In this document: piece after piece, positions 19,916 to 32,413 of the stretch
Layout of the letters: the number at the start of each line of letters is the position of its first letter
Numbering within the stretch: position 1 is the stretch's first letter
From: Ziziphus jujuba
Lineage: Eukaryota > Streptophyta > Magnoliopsida > Rosales > Rhamnaceae
Assembly: GCF_031755915.1 (NCBI RefSeq)
Contig: NC_083388.1
Coordinates: 29,680,001 to 29,744,000, forward strand
Direction of reading: 5' to 3'
Length of the DNA: 64,000 nt
Program-made: the position numbers and the translations under genes
The notes under the pieces: model-generated
Database searches by the model: none
The model's input: only the letters and a program-made list of their open reading frames with translations
Told to the model about the DNA's origin: nothing

Positions 19916-22900
19916 TTCCCCTCCTCTTGAAAAGGATTTGTGCTCAAATCGAAGTCATCACCTGCAGCAAAAGGAGATAAATCAGCAACATTAAAGGAGG
20001 CACTAACATTATACTCACCCGGTAGATCAAGTTTGTAGGCATTGTCGTTTATCCTCTCCAAAACTTGAAAAGGTCCATCACCCCTCGGCATGAGTTTTGA
20101 TTTCCTTTGTTCGGGGAATCTTTCTTTCGTTAAGTGCAGCCATACCCAATCTCCAGGTTCAAACACCATTGATTTTCAGCCTTGATTAGCCACCCTTGCA
20201 TATTGCTCGGTCCTTCTCTCAATGTTTGCTCGAGTCTTCTCATGAATCTGCTTTACAAAATCAGCTTTTTGTTTTCCATCTAGATTAGCACGCTCACTTA
20301 AAGGCAAAGGTGTTAAATCTAATGGAGTCAAAGGATTAAAACCATAAACAATTTCAAATGGAGTAAATTTAGTTTCTGAATGTAAAGACCTATTATATGC
20401 AAATTCAACATGTGACAAACATTCTTCCCAAGTCCTTAAATTTCTACTAATTAATGCTCTTAACAATGCAGACAAGGTTCTATTTACTACTTCGGTTTGT
20501 CCATCAGTTTGTGGATGACAAGTAGTTGAAAATAAAAGCTTAGTACCTAATTTAGCCCACAATGTTTTCCAAAAATAGCTTAAGAACTTAGCATCCCTAT
20601 CCGACACAATAGTTTTTGGCATACCATGTAATCTCACAATTTCCTTGAAAAATAAATTAGCAATGTTGGATGCATCATCAGTTTTATTACATGCAATAAA
20701 ATGTGCCATCTTAGAAAACCTATCTACTACAACAAATATTGAATCCTTACCTGTCCTTGACCTAGGCAACCCAAGAATAAAATCCATAGACAAATCTATC
20801 CAAGGATAGGTAGGAATCGGCAAAGGCTTATACAATCCATGCGGTTTCAATGTTGATTTTGTTTTTCGGCACTTCACACATCTTTCACAAATTCTCTCAA
20901 CATCTCTCCTCATGTTAGGCCAATGAAAATGTTCTTGCAGCAAGGATAAAGTCTTTAAAATACCAAAATGACCCATTAAACCACCCCCATGTCCTTCCCG
21001 AACCAATAATTCCCTAATACTACAATTAGGCACACAAAGTTTGTTTTCCTTAAACAAATATCCCTCAAATATGTAAAATTTATTAAATCCATGTTTCAAA
21101 CAGGTTCTAAAAATTTCTCCAAAGTCACTATCATGCTCATAAAGTTCTTTTAATTGTTCAAATCCAAGCAATCTAGCATCTAAGGTAGAAAAGAGCACAT
21201 ACCTTCGGGATAATGCATCGGCAACCACATTTTCCTTACCTTTTTTGTAGCGGATCACATATGGAAATGTTTCAATAAATTCAATCCACTTAGCATGCCT
21301 TCGGTTGAGCTTTTCTTGACCCTTGATATGCTTCAAAGACTCATGATCCGTATGAATCACAAACTCCTTTGGCATGAGATAATGCTGCCACGTCTCCAAA
21401 GCCCTCACCAAAGCATACATCTCCTTGTCATAAGTCGGGTAGTTTAGGGCAGCTCCATTCAATTTGTCACTAAAGTAGGCTATGGGCCTTCCTTCTTGCA
21501 TTAAAACAGCTCCAATACCTACACCCAAAGCATCACACTCAATTTCAAAAGTCTTAGAAAAATTTGGCAAAACTAACAAAGGTGCATTACACAATTTTTC
21601 TTTCAACAAATTAAAAGATTTTTCTTGTACTTCCCCCCATTTGAAGCCAACATTCTTCTTGACAACTTCATTCAATGGTGCTGCTATGGTACTAAAATCC
21701 TTGACAAATCTTCGGTAAAAGCTTGCCAAGCCATGAAAGCTCCTCACTTGGGTAATGGATGTAGGAACCGGCCACTCTTGGATTGCCGTCACTTTAGCTT
21801 GGTCAACTTTGATTCCTGCAGCACTTACTACAAAACCTAGAAATACAAGTTCTTCTTTGCAAAAGTCACATTTTTTAATGTTATCAAATAATCTTTCCTT
21901 TCTAAGAACTTGCAAAACTTGCCTAAGTTGATCCACATGGTCATCCAAATTTCGGCTATATATTAAAATGTCATCAAAATAAACAACCACAAATTTACCA
22001 ATAAATGGACGCATTACATGATTCATAAGCCTCATGAAAGTACTAGGTGCATTAGATAATCCAAAAGGCATAACTAACCATTCATACAGCCCATATTTAG
22101 TTTTGAATGCGGTTTTCCATTCATCACCTTCTTTCATCCTAATTTGGTGATAACCACTCCTAAGATCAATTTTTGTAAACATGCAAGCACCATGCAATTC
22201 ATCAAGCATATCATCTAATCTAGGAATGGGATGTCTATATTTGATGGTAATATTATTTATAGCCCTACAATCAACACACATTCTCCAAGAACCATCCTTT
22301 TTAGGTACCAACAAAACAGGAACAGCACATGGACTTAAACTCTCACGAATATATCCTTTATCAAGCAAATCACTTACCTGTTTTTGCAGCTCCTTTGTTT
22401 CTTCGGGATTGCTCCTATAAGCTAGTCTATTTGGTATGGCAGCCCCCGGAACAAAGTCAATTTGATGTTCTATCCCTCGAATAGGTGGTAAACCACTTGG
22501 AATCTCATTTGGGAAGACATCTCCAAATTCCTTCAAAAGAGAAATCATTGAACTTGGCAATTCAAGTTCTTCAAAGTTAGTTTGATCACTTAAATAATTT
22601 TCTTTGTAAAGCATGACCAGCAAAGGTTTCTTACACTCAATAACCTTGTTAATATCCCCTAAACTCAAATAAAAATTCTGGTTTTTCCTCTCTTTTCTTT
22701 CTTTTCTTTTTCTTCCCTCGGTTTGGCTCTCATTGGCGGAAATTTCTGGATTTTGTATGCTCTCGGGTTTGTTCTCTTTCCTCACCTCTCTCTCGGCTTT
22801 TCCTTGGTCTTTCCACTCAATATGAACCTTAGAAACCTTACCTTGGTCAGCAACCTCAACCTTACCTTCTTGAATGGATGGTGAGGCCATTGGTGCCATA

Positions 22901-24710
22901 CTTGCTTTTTCTTTGAGCTTCTCGACTTCTCTCCTTTGTTGCATTTGTAATTGATCTTTGTAAACCTCTTTAGGAGATAATGGTTCCAGCTTGATCTTCT
23001 TCCCTTTAAACCTGAAAACAATACTATTTTCTCGACCAAAATGAGTAGCATCTTTATCAAATTGCCATGGTCTACCTAATAGTATATGTCCGGCAATCAT
23101 AGGCACAATATCACATAAAACTACATCCTCATATCTACCTATATTAAATTTTACTTTGGCTTGTTTGTTTACTTTCATCTCACCACTATCATTAAGCCAT
23201 TGTAATCTATAAGGTTCTGGATGTTTAATTGTTTTCAAGCCTAATTTATCAACTACAAGATTACTTATCACATTAGTACAACTCCCACTATCTATAATCA
23301 TGCTACAAATTTTACCTTGTATTTCGCAGCGAGTGTGGAAGATGTTTTCTCTTTGTATCTGCTCTTCATCTTTGTAGACAGCAAGTACTCTCCTTGAAAC
23401 CAAGCTCAACTCGGCATTAGATGTATCTACAGGTTCGGTTTCATCTTCATTACAACCCTCCTCTTGCTCGGTTTCAGCTCCACTTTCTTCACTTGCGGAT
23501 TCTAGCTCACCATCACCCTTTAATACCATGATTCTTCTATTTGGCATTGGCTGGATATGTGTCCTCTTCCTTGGCACTTAAAACAAATTATTTCTCTAGA
23601 TTTTTGAGGTTTAGGATCAGATTTTATCTCACCTCTAAGTGCTTGGACAGATTCGGTCTTGACCTCCCTTCTTGGCCGGTTGGTAGATTCTTCTCCTAAT
23701 TTTGGCCTCAACTTGTTTTCTTAAGTGGAATTGTTTTTCCAGCCACTTGAACTTGTCCTTCCACTGCTAGAAACTCCTCCAAACCGTGTACTAACACCCC
23801 TCCTCTTGAATTGGTTCTCAAGTTTAATGGCTACATGCAACATCTCCTCCAATTCCAAGTATTGTTGTAATTCAAGTTGGTTGGCAATGTCACGGTTTAA
23901 CCCTCCAAGAAATCTTGCCATTGTTGCCTCTCTATCCTCCCTCATGTTTAACCTCATCATTAACATCTCCATCTCTTTGTAATAATCCTCCACGGACCTA
24001 CTTCCTTGAGACAAAGATTGAAGCCTTTGATGCAGCAACCTTTGGTAATGGGATGGCACAAACCGCTTCCTCATGACTCCTTTCATTTGTCGCCATGTTG
24101 TAATTAAGTCTTCACCAACCCTCCTTCGAGTGCTTTGCTCATTTATCCACCATTGGAGTGCATAATGGCCAAACTCCATTGCTGCCATCTTCACCTTCTT
24201 ACCTTTCGAATAGTTGTGGCAGTCAAAAATCATCTCCATTTTCTCTTCCCACTCCAAATAAGCTTCAGGATCACTTTTACCCGTAAAAGGTGGGATATTA
24301 ACCTTGATATTTCCCAAATCTTCATCTGTATCCTCCCTCCTATATCTCCCACGGCCAGCTCTATCTTGGACAGCAAAGGTTTCGTCCATACCTTCCTCAA
24401 AGTCACCGTCCAATGGCTCCTCATCAAATTCCTCTCTCGGCCTCTCGCGACCTCCTCGTCCTCGGCCTCGTCCTCCATGGAATTCTTGCCTATTTCTTGT
24501 ATTCGGCCTTCCTTGTGAGGCTTCTAATCTTCCCACTCTTTGATTTACATGCTCAAATTGAGCACTCATCCGCTGTATTGATTCCAAAATAGTTCTCAAG
24601 TCCATTTGGTCTCCACTTCCGGTAGCTCGGTCATCGCCATGAAATGCTACGGACTCTTCCTCATTGATCCTCAAGCATGGATCTCCTCTTCTTATTCTAG
24701 AATCTGCCAT
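19612..24710 (-). pseudogene. Gag-pol of element C (three lesions)
   Basis: The frame starts at ATG 24710 (MADSRIRRGDP). Gag ends early at a TAA at 23721-23723, where related copies read through. A 1-bp loss in the CCHC zinc knuckle (near 23550) shifts the frame. The next ORF (to 20176) holds protease ([12 protein letters not shown], about 23285-23310), RT with YFDD (near 21975), RNase H with [13 protein letters not shown] and ALSRRYVL, and integrase with its zinc-binding CERCVKC, the catalytic Asp regions [14 protein letters not shown] and [11 protein letters not shown], and [14 protein letters not shown] at 20176-20178 splits off the C-terminal part (VFEPGDWVWLHLTKERFPEQ). That part runs through the PPT into the LTR (GPITRAQAKRFKDNL) and ends at 19612. 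The C-terminal extension into the LTR is a trait of CRM-type chromoviruses. Enzyme motifs look intact apart from the three breaks. Confidence 0.93.
19916..19928 (-). other. Polypurine tract of element C
   Basis: In element orientation this reads AAGAGGAGGGGAA, directly before the 3' LTR, and it lies within the NPFQEEGND coding segment. Confidence 0.85.
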
Positions 24711-25655
24711 GTTAGTAAAATACTGCAAAAATAAAATAAATCCTCACAATATTCACTCCCTTACGTGTCTCACTCAAACAAGGTCTCAACACTCGTGTTT
24801 GCACACTAGTTTCGGCTTTTACCCTCTTTTAAGCTCACACGCTCTTGCCTTTTTCCACTCAATGAATTATCTCAAAGTTCTAATTAAAACACCCACAAAA
24901 CAGCAATTAGATCACTAGTATGTTTTAATTAAACTTATCAACAAAACAGTAGCAAAAAGTAGGCAATACCGAAAGAATCCAACAAATCCTAATTTTTCGG
25001 CTTTCTAGACAAGAAAACACAAAATAATGGGAAAACTTTGGAATTTTTGAAAACTACACCAGATGGTAGTAGATTATGAGTTCAAGAATAAAATTCCAGA
25101 AAAAGAAATTCAAATACGAACAAGAATCAAAGAGAACAAAATTATAGAAAAGTGCTGGTTGTTGTTCTTGTAATTCAAGTTTTGTATCAATTGCTTTAAC
25201 TAATTTTAATCAAAAAAAATTTAAGCACCCAAAATCCAAATATCCAGCAGCAAAAATAATTTCCCAGCAACTCAAATATTGAATAAATAAACAAAAACCC
25301 AGCAGCTCCAACAAATTCCCAGCAAACAAATCAAACTCCAACAAGCCGAAATATTTTTTTGTTTCCTTTTTTTTTTTGAATATATGAATGCAAATATTTA
25401 AGACTAAAACAGCAAAGAAAAATCAACAAAAACCAAATTATCAAGAACAATGATAAAAGACAACCAACAAACTAGGAAACAAAATTACGATAAAACTAGG
25501 AAACCTAATTCAACTAGGAATGAAATTTTTTATTTTTTTTTTTAAGATGCTGAACGTGTATAGGATGGATGCAACCTTAACCTAATGCTAAAATTGCAGA
25601 ATAACACAAAAACAAATAAAGCAATTAAAGATAGATCAAACCTGAACAAAATTTA
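24711..25655 (-). other. Leader of element C
   Basis: This untranslated leader between PBS and gag has the same conserved blocks and A/T runs as in the other gypsy copies. I see no gene in it. Confidence 0.75.
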
Positions 25656-25667
25656 GCTCTGATACCA
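25656..25667 (-). other. Primer binding site of element C
   Basis: In element orientation this is TGGTATCAGAGC, the standard site for initiator tRNA-Met, 2 bp after the 5' LTR. Confidence 0.9.
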
Positions 25668-25669
25668 AA

Positions 25670-26811
25670 TGATACGAACCTAGGACGACCTGCTCCTAAA
25701 CCCGTATTATATTAGCCCGGATCTTTAATTAAGTTCAAGTTCTAATGGAATGGACCTCAACCCCTAACCAACCTGTGGTTAGAAACCTTGGTATAATGTA
25801 GACGCCACAATAGGGGATGGAAAACCTATTGATAAGTCAAGCTAAAACAACCAATTCTCTAATGGTGTTTTAGGTGTTCTCAAAGAACAAAGAGATAATT
25901 AATCTCACAAGTATTTTCTTAATCAAATCAAAGTTCAAAGTTATCTTATTAATGAAAAATAAGCCTTTAAATAGGCTTTGAAAGAAACAACATAAACCCT
26001 AAAAACCCTAGGAAAAACCGGCCACACAATGGAGAATCCTACCTTGGCCGAAACTTTCCTAATCCTAAACTAATTTGGATTAATTAATTCCTTTATGTTG
26101 AATTTAGGAATTAATTAATTTACAATGAAAATAATAAAATAAAAACTTTCCTAAACTTATTTATCCAGAAAATAAATAAATAAAACTTAAAAAGTAAAGG
26201 TAGTTTCCTAAAACAAAAAGTAGAATAAAATTAGGAAACTAAAATACTAGCTTTTTGACTAATTTGACTTTGACTATTCTTTGACCAAATTGATCTCCAA
26301 ATCAGCTTCAATATGCTTTTTAGGATGCCAAATAAGCTTATTGTGAAGTTCCCCACGTTGCCCTTGCTTGGAAGTATGAAAAAAGGTCAATACAGTAAAA
26401 TATAGTAAAACCCGCGGAGAATACAGCAAATCCGGCCCTTTCCTTCTCCTTGTGCGCAAACCACCTTGTTGGTCGGCTTTGAAGCTGCTTTGGCTGGTTT
26501 CTATGACTCATCCTCCATATGAATTGAACCCATAAAGATGGGGTTCCAATTCATACAACCCGGCCTCCTTATTAGCACCAAAAACGTCACCCGACCCTGT
26601 TTTGGCTTCTATTGCTTGTATGAGTAAAACAGGCCTTGGTTCTTTAGATGTGGCCAACCCCTCTTGGCTATGACTTATTCATTGTATGAAGACAGCAAGA
26701 TTGTCCTTGAACCTCTTGGTTTGGGCCCTAGTGATCGGTCCCACCTTCATTTGTATTGGGTCAGCACCCCAGCGGGTTGTTGGTCGAGCAGTCTCGGGTG
26801 GATTCGCATCA
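25670..26811 (-). repeat. 5' LTR of element C
   Basis: This 1142-bp LTR is nearly identical to the copy at 18774-19915. The CCAAT target duplication follows at 26812. Confidence 0.95.
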
Positions 26812-26950
26812 CCAATACAATATTAACTTAAATATAATATATACTAGCTAGCCAGCTTAATTACATAGTTGCCCAATTTTTTGGGACATTGGATGTATTG
26901 TCCGATGCCATAATCCATTGAATGTGTCTTCCATTATCATTCACGTCATT

Positions 26951-27772
26951 TGTTACGAACCTAGGTTGACTTGCTTCTAAACCCGTATTATATTAGCCCG
27001 GATCGAAAAATTAAGTTCAAGTTCTTATGGTCACCTCAACCCTAATCAACTTGTGACTAGAAACCTCAGTATATGATGAAGATGCCACAATAGGTGATGA
27101 ATGTCCTACTAATAAGTCAAAACTAAAACACCCACTCTCTAACGGTGTCTTAGGTGTTCAAAGAGAACAAAGAAAATTCTTTCTCACAAGTATTTTCTGT
27201 AAAATATTAAAGGTGTATTCTCATTGAAAAAAGAGACCTTAAATAGGCTAAAGTCATAAAACAATAAACCCTAACTTGCTAGGTAAAATTCGGCCCAAAG
27301 GAATTAGGAAACAAATGAGGCCGAATTTTTCATGCTTTCCTAAATGATTTTGGATCAATTAATTTCCTTATTTTGAATTAGGAGTTAAATAATTTACAAT
27401 TGAAATAATAAAATAATACCTTTCCCATGTTAATTTGTCCAGCAAAATAATTAAATGAAAACAAATTGAAAGCTAGTTTCCTAAAACAAAAAGTCAAACT
27501 TAAATTAGGAAATTAGTTGACTAGTTTGACAACTGAGCTATCTTTGATCAATTTTCACCATATAGGATTAATAATGATTTCCATACATTGCCCTTGATTG
27601 GAACAAAGAGAAAATGCCAAATCAACAAAATACAGCAAAGCCAGCGGCAAATACAGGAAAATCGATCAACAATTCCTTCCATGCATAAACGGCCTTCTGG
27701 GATGCTTTTGCTTCTACCTTGACTTGATTCCATGACCGCTTAGTCATATCAAGTGAATTCAAGAAGTGTTGA
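26951..27772 (-). repeat. 3' LTR of element E, truncated inside
   Basis: The LTR homology to the copy at 32414 stops at GTGTTGA (27772), where integrase coding sequence begins. The bases TTGAA at the joint are shared by both parents, so this is a microhomology deletion that removed the LTR start, the PPT and the integrase tail. Confidence 0.85.
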
Positions 27773-30700
27773 AAAGGTCTATCCCCACGCGGCATAGGCT
27801 TGGACTTTCTTTGCTTGGGAAACCTTTCATTTCTTAAATGCAACCAATCCCAATCTCTAGGTTCAAAGACAACTTTAATCTGGCCTTGGCTAGCATTCCT
27901 TGCATATTGCTCGGTCCTTCTCTCAATGTTTTCCTTTGTCTTTTCATGAATCTGCTTCACAAAATTAGCTTTTTGCTTGCCATCTAGATTAGAACATTCA
28001 CTTAAAAGTAAGGGTGTTAAATCTAATGGAATCAAAGGATTAAAACCATAAACAATCTCAAATGGTGTATATTTAGTAGCTAAATGCAAAGATCTATTAT
28101 AACCAAATTCAACATGTGGCAAACATTCTTCCCATGTTCTTAAATTTATACTAATTAAAGCCCTTAACAATGCAGACAAAGTCCTATTTACTACTTCAGT
28201 TTGTCCATCAGTTTATGGATGACAAGTAGTTGAAAATAAATGTTTAGTTTCTAACTTAGCCCACAAAGTTTTTCAAAAATAGCTTAAGAACTTAGCAGCC
28301 CTATTCAAAATAATAGTTCTAGGCATACCATGCAACCTCACAAGTTCATTAAAGAATAAGTTAGCAACATTAGATGCATCATTAGTTCTATAACATGCAA
28401 TAAAATGTGCCATATTAGAAAATGTATCCACTACAACAAAAATTGAATCCTTACTTCCTAGGTAAGCCAAGAACAAAATCCATAGATAAATCTACCCAAG
28501 GAAAGGTTGGAATCGTCAAAGGATGATACAAACCATGCGACTTCAATTTAGACTTGGCTTTTATGCAATTCAAGCATCTTTCACATATTCTCTCCACATC
28601 TCTCCTCATGTTAGGCCAATAAAAATGTTCTTACAACACAGAAAAAGTTTTTAAAACACCAAAATGACCCATTAAACCACCATGATGACTTTCCCTCACT
28701 AACAATTCTCGAATGCTACAATTAGGCACATAAATTTGGTTTTCTCTAAACAAATATCCCTAAAAATTGTAAAATTTATTAAAGCCATGTTTTGTACAGT
28801 TCCTAAATATTTCTCCAAAGTCACTATCATGCTCATAAAGTTCTTTCAATTGTTCAAATCCAAGCAATCTAGCATCTAAGGTAGAAAATAGTACATACCT
28901 TCGGGATAATGCGTCGGCGACCACATTTTCCCTACGTCTTTTAAAGTTGATAACATAAGGAAAAGTTTCAATGAACTCAATCCACTTAGCATGCCTTTGG
29001 TTGAGCTTCCCTTGACCTTTAATGTGCTTCAGAGATTCATGATCCGTATGAATCACAAACTCCTTCGGCATTAAGTAAAGTTGCCATGTCTCTAAAACTC
29101 TCACCAAAGCATACATCTCTTTGTCATAGGTCGGGTAGTTTAGGGTAGCATCATTCAATTTACCACTAAAGTAGGCTATGGGTCTTCCTTCTTGCATTAA
29201 AACAGCTCCACTACCTACACCCGAAGCATCACATTCAATTTCAAAAGTTTTAGAAAAATTAGGCAAAACTAGTAAAGGTGCATTAGTTAATTTTTCTTTC
29301 AACAAATTAAAAGATTTTTCCTTGTGCTTCCCCCGATTTGAAGCCAACATTCTTCTTTGCAACTTCAGTCAAAGGTGCTGCGATGGTGCTAAAATCCTTG
29401 ACAAATCTTCAGTAGAAATTAGCCAAACCATGAAAGCTCCTCACTTGGATAATAGAGGTAGGTTTCGGCCACTCTTGGATTGCTTTCACCTTGGATTGAT
29501 CAACTTTAATTCTTGCAGTACTTACAATAAATCCTAGAAATACCAATTCATCTTTACAAAAATTACACTTTTTCATGTTAGCAAATAACCTTTCCTTCCT
29601 AAGAATATTTAAAACTTGCCTAGGATGTCCTACATGCTCATCAAGGTTTCGACTGTACATTAAAATATCATCAAAATATACAACCATAAAATTACCAATA
29701 GATAGACGCATGACATGATTCATTAATCTCATGAAAGTACTAAGTGCATTAGTTAAACCAAAAGGCATCATTAACCATTCATACAATCCATAGTTAGTTT
29801 TAAATGAGGTTTTCCATTCATCACCCTCTTTTATTCTAATTTGATGATATCCACTCCTAAGTTCTACTAAATATTTATGCACCATGTAATTCATCTAACA
29901 TATCATCTATCCTAGGAATTGGATGTCTATATTTAATGGTAATATTATTTATGGCCCTACAATCTACACACATACACCGTGATCCATCTTTTTAGGTACT
30001 AACAAAATAGGAACAGCACATGAACTCATGCTCTCACGAATATATTATTTGTTAAGCAATTCTCTTACCTGCCTTTGTAGCTCCTTTGTCTCCTTGTGAT
30101 TACTCCTATATGCAGGCCTATTAGGAATTGCAGCTCCCAGCACAAGATTAATTTGATGCTCAATCCTTTGGATAAATGGTAATCCATTAGGGATTTCATC
30201 CGGAAAGACATCTTCAAAATCTTCTAAAAGAGAAGAGATAGAACTTAGCCATTCAAGTTCTTTGGGATGAGCTTGATCATTTAAATAAACATATTTATAA
30301 AGCATGACCAGCAAGGATTTATCACTCAAAAATGCCTTTTTAATTTCCCCAACACTAAGATATTTTTTTTTCTTTTTGTTCTCTTTTCTTTCCTTTTTAA
30401 TTTCCCCAAAACTAAGATAATTTTTTTTTCTTTTTATTCTCTTTTCTTTCTCTTTCTTTCCCACTCACAGCTTCCACTCTTCTACTCTCACTCTTGGCTT
30501 TTAACAATTTTCTCTCACTCTCGACTTTCTCTATTGTTTTCACCTCATAATTGGGATTAGAATACTTACCTTGGATAGCAAGCTCAGCTTTGTTCTCATG
30601 GATAGATGGTGAAACAGTGGGTGCCACCTACATCTTTCCTTAAGCATATGGCATCCATATTTGATTTTCAATATTGATAGCCACATGAAGCATCTCCTCC

Positions 30701-31554
30701 AATTCTACATATTGTTGAAACTCCACTTGGTTGGCTATCTCGCGATTCAAACTATCTAAAAACCTTGCCATGGTTGCCTTACGATCCTCATTCATGCTCA
30801 ATCTCATCATGAGCATCTCCATCTCCTTGTAATAATCCTCAACGGTCCTACTACCTTGTGATAATGATTAGAGTCTTTGATGCAGCAACCAATGATATTG
30901 GGTCGGTACAAATCTCTTCCTCATGGCTCCTTTCATTTGTCGCCAAGTAGTAATCAATTCATCACCAACTATCCTTCAGGTACTTTGCTCATTTGTCCAC
31001 CATTGGAGTGCATAATGTCCAAACACCAAAGCTGCCAATTTAACCATCTTAGCCTCCGAATGGTTATGACAATAGAATATCATCTCCATCCGCTCCTCCC
31101 ACTCTAAGTAAGCCTCCGGATCACTCTTTCCCATGAATGGTAGTATGCTAACCTTAATGTTTCCAAAGGCATTATCTTCTTCTCTACCTCGTCTCTCATG
31201 GGTTGCCCTTCCTTGGAGTGCAAAAATATCATCCAATTCTTCCTCTAGATTGTCTCCAAAATTATCTTCCTCAAATCTTACTCTAGGCCGACCATGACCT
31301 CCTCGTCCTTGACCTCAACCTCAATGTAATTCCACCCTTGGATTCGATCCACCTTGTGATGTTTCTAACATATCCATCCTTTGATCTAGTTGATCAAAAT
31401 GAGCATTCATCCTTTGAAGTTGTTCACAGACTACCATCATGTCAGTAGGTTCACCTTCAATTCCCGTTGCTCGAAAGTCACACTTGAACCTTACTGATTC
31501 TTCTTCATTAATTCTAAATGAGCCATCTCCTCTTCTCATCTTTGAATTTGCCAT
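27773..31554 (-). pseudogene. Degenerate gag-pol of element E
   Basis: Gag starts at ATG 31554 (MANSKMRRGDGSF). Its core reads SDPEAYLEWEERMEMIF near 31115. Gag breaks off near 30655 and joins directly to the linker after the protease (APTVSPSIHENKAELAIQGK, about 30620), so zinc knuckle and protease are deleted. The linker contains a duplicated KKKKKYLSVGEIKK-like unit (30350-30460). RT is at about 29400-30000 with [11 protein letters not shown] near 29670. RNase H ([13 protein letters not shown]) is at about 28760-29300. Integrase is in pieces at 27773-28620. At least eight stops or frameshifts lie between. The copy cannot be active. Confidence 0.9.
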
Positions 31555-32399
31555 GTTAGTATAAACTTATCAACAAAACAGCAACAAAAAGCAAGCAAAT
31601 ACCAAGTGAATTGATAAAGTCTAGTCTCGGCCTAACTAACTAAAAATAAGGTAATTCAAAAAGTAATTTTTGAAATCAATAAGAAATGGCCGAGAATATT
31701 AAGAAACCAATAATTCAAGGATAAAATTTAGGAAAGAGATCCAAGCAACAAACAAGAACAATTTTGAAAAAAATATGAAATAGTTGTTGGTTGTAGTTCT
31801 GGTAATTAAGTCTTTGTATCAAATCCTTTACCAATTTTAATCCAAACAATTTTAGCACTTAAAGTTCAATTTTCCAGCAACCAAATATTGAATATACAGG
31901 AACAACTTAGCAACTCCAATAATTTTTCAGCAAACAAATTCAAACTCCAAACTTCAACTAAAAATTGCCTTTTACGATTTCTTTTTTTTATCTTCATCTT
32001 TTTTTTTTTTTTATCTACTCACAGAATATAAACACAACTATAGTAGCAAAAATCAACACCAAAAATTGCAATTCCTACACCAAAATTCCACCAAACCCAA
32101 GATTACAAACTCCTCTTTTTATTTATTTATTTGAATATATGAATGCAACTAATTAAGATTAAAATAGCAAATAAAAATCAACAATAAACCAAATCAATAA
32201 GAACAATGACGAAAAACAACTAACAAACTATGAAGCAAAATACGGTAAAACAAGGAAACCTAATTTGACTAGGAAATTTTTTTTTTTTAATGCAGAATGT
32301 GTACGAACTAAGAACAATCTTAACCTAATGCAAAAATTGCCGATTAACACAAAACAAAAATATAACACATAAGATAGATCAAATATGAACAAAAATTCA
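31555..32399 (-). other. Leader of element E
   Basis: This AT-rich untranslated leader between PBS and gag has T-rich runs near 31980-32010 and 32115-32130. I see no gene in it. Confidence 0.7.
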
Positions 32400-32411
32400 G
32401 CTCATATACCA
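32400..32411 (-). other. Primer binding site of element E
   Basis: In element orientation this is TGGTATATGAGC, a two-mismatch form of the iMet-type site, 2 bp from the LTR. Confidence 0.7.
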
Positions 32412-32413
32412 AA

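Larger units (their letters stand above)
18774..26811 (-). mobile_element. Gypsy element C, complete, recently active
   Basis: This 8038-bp element lies in reverse orientation, flanked by CCAAT on both sides (18769-18773 and 26812-26816). Both LTRs are 1142 bp and I count nine substitutions and no indels between them. It carries PBS, gag, protease, RT, RNase H, integrase and PPT, so it is the only structurally complete gypsy copy here. Three lesions break its coding frame. Being young and full-length, it stands for the autonomous partner type that elements B and D would need. Confidence 0.95.

Noticed and set aside
22782..23060. ORF antisense or out of frame within C protease region
   Set aside because: Shadow of the protease frame, also seen in D at 52551-52883; composition from a shifted frame.
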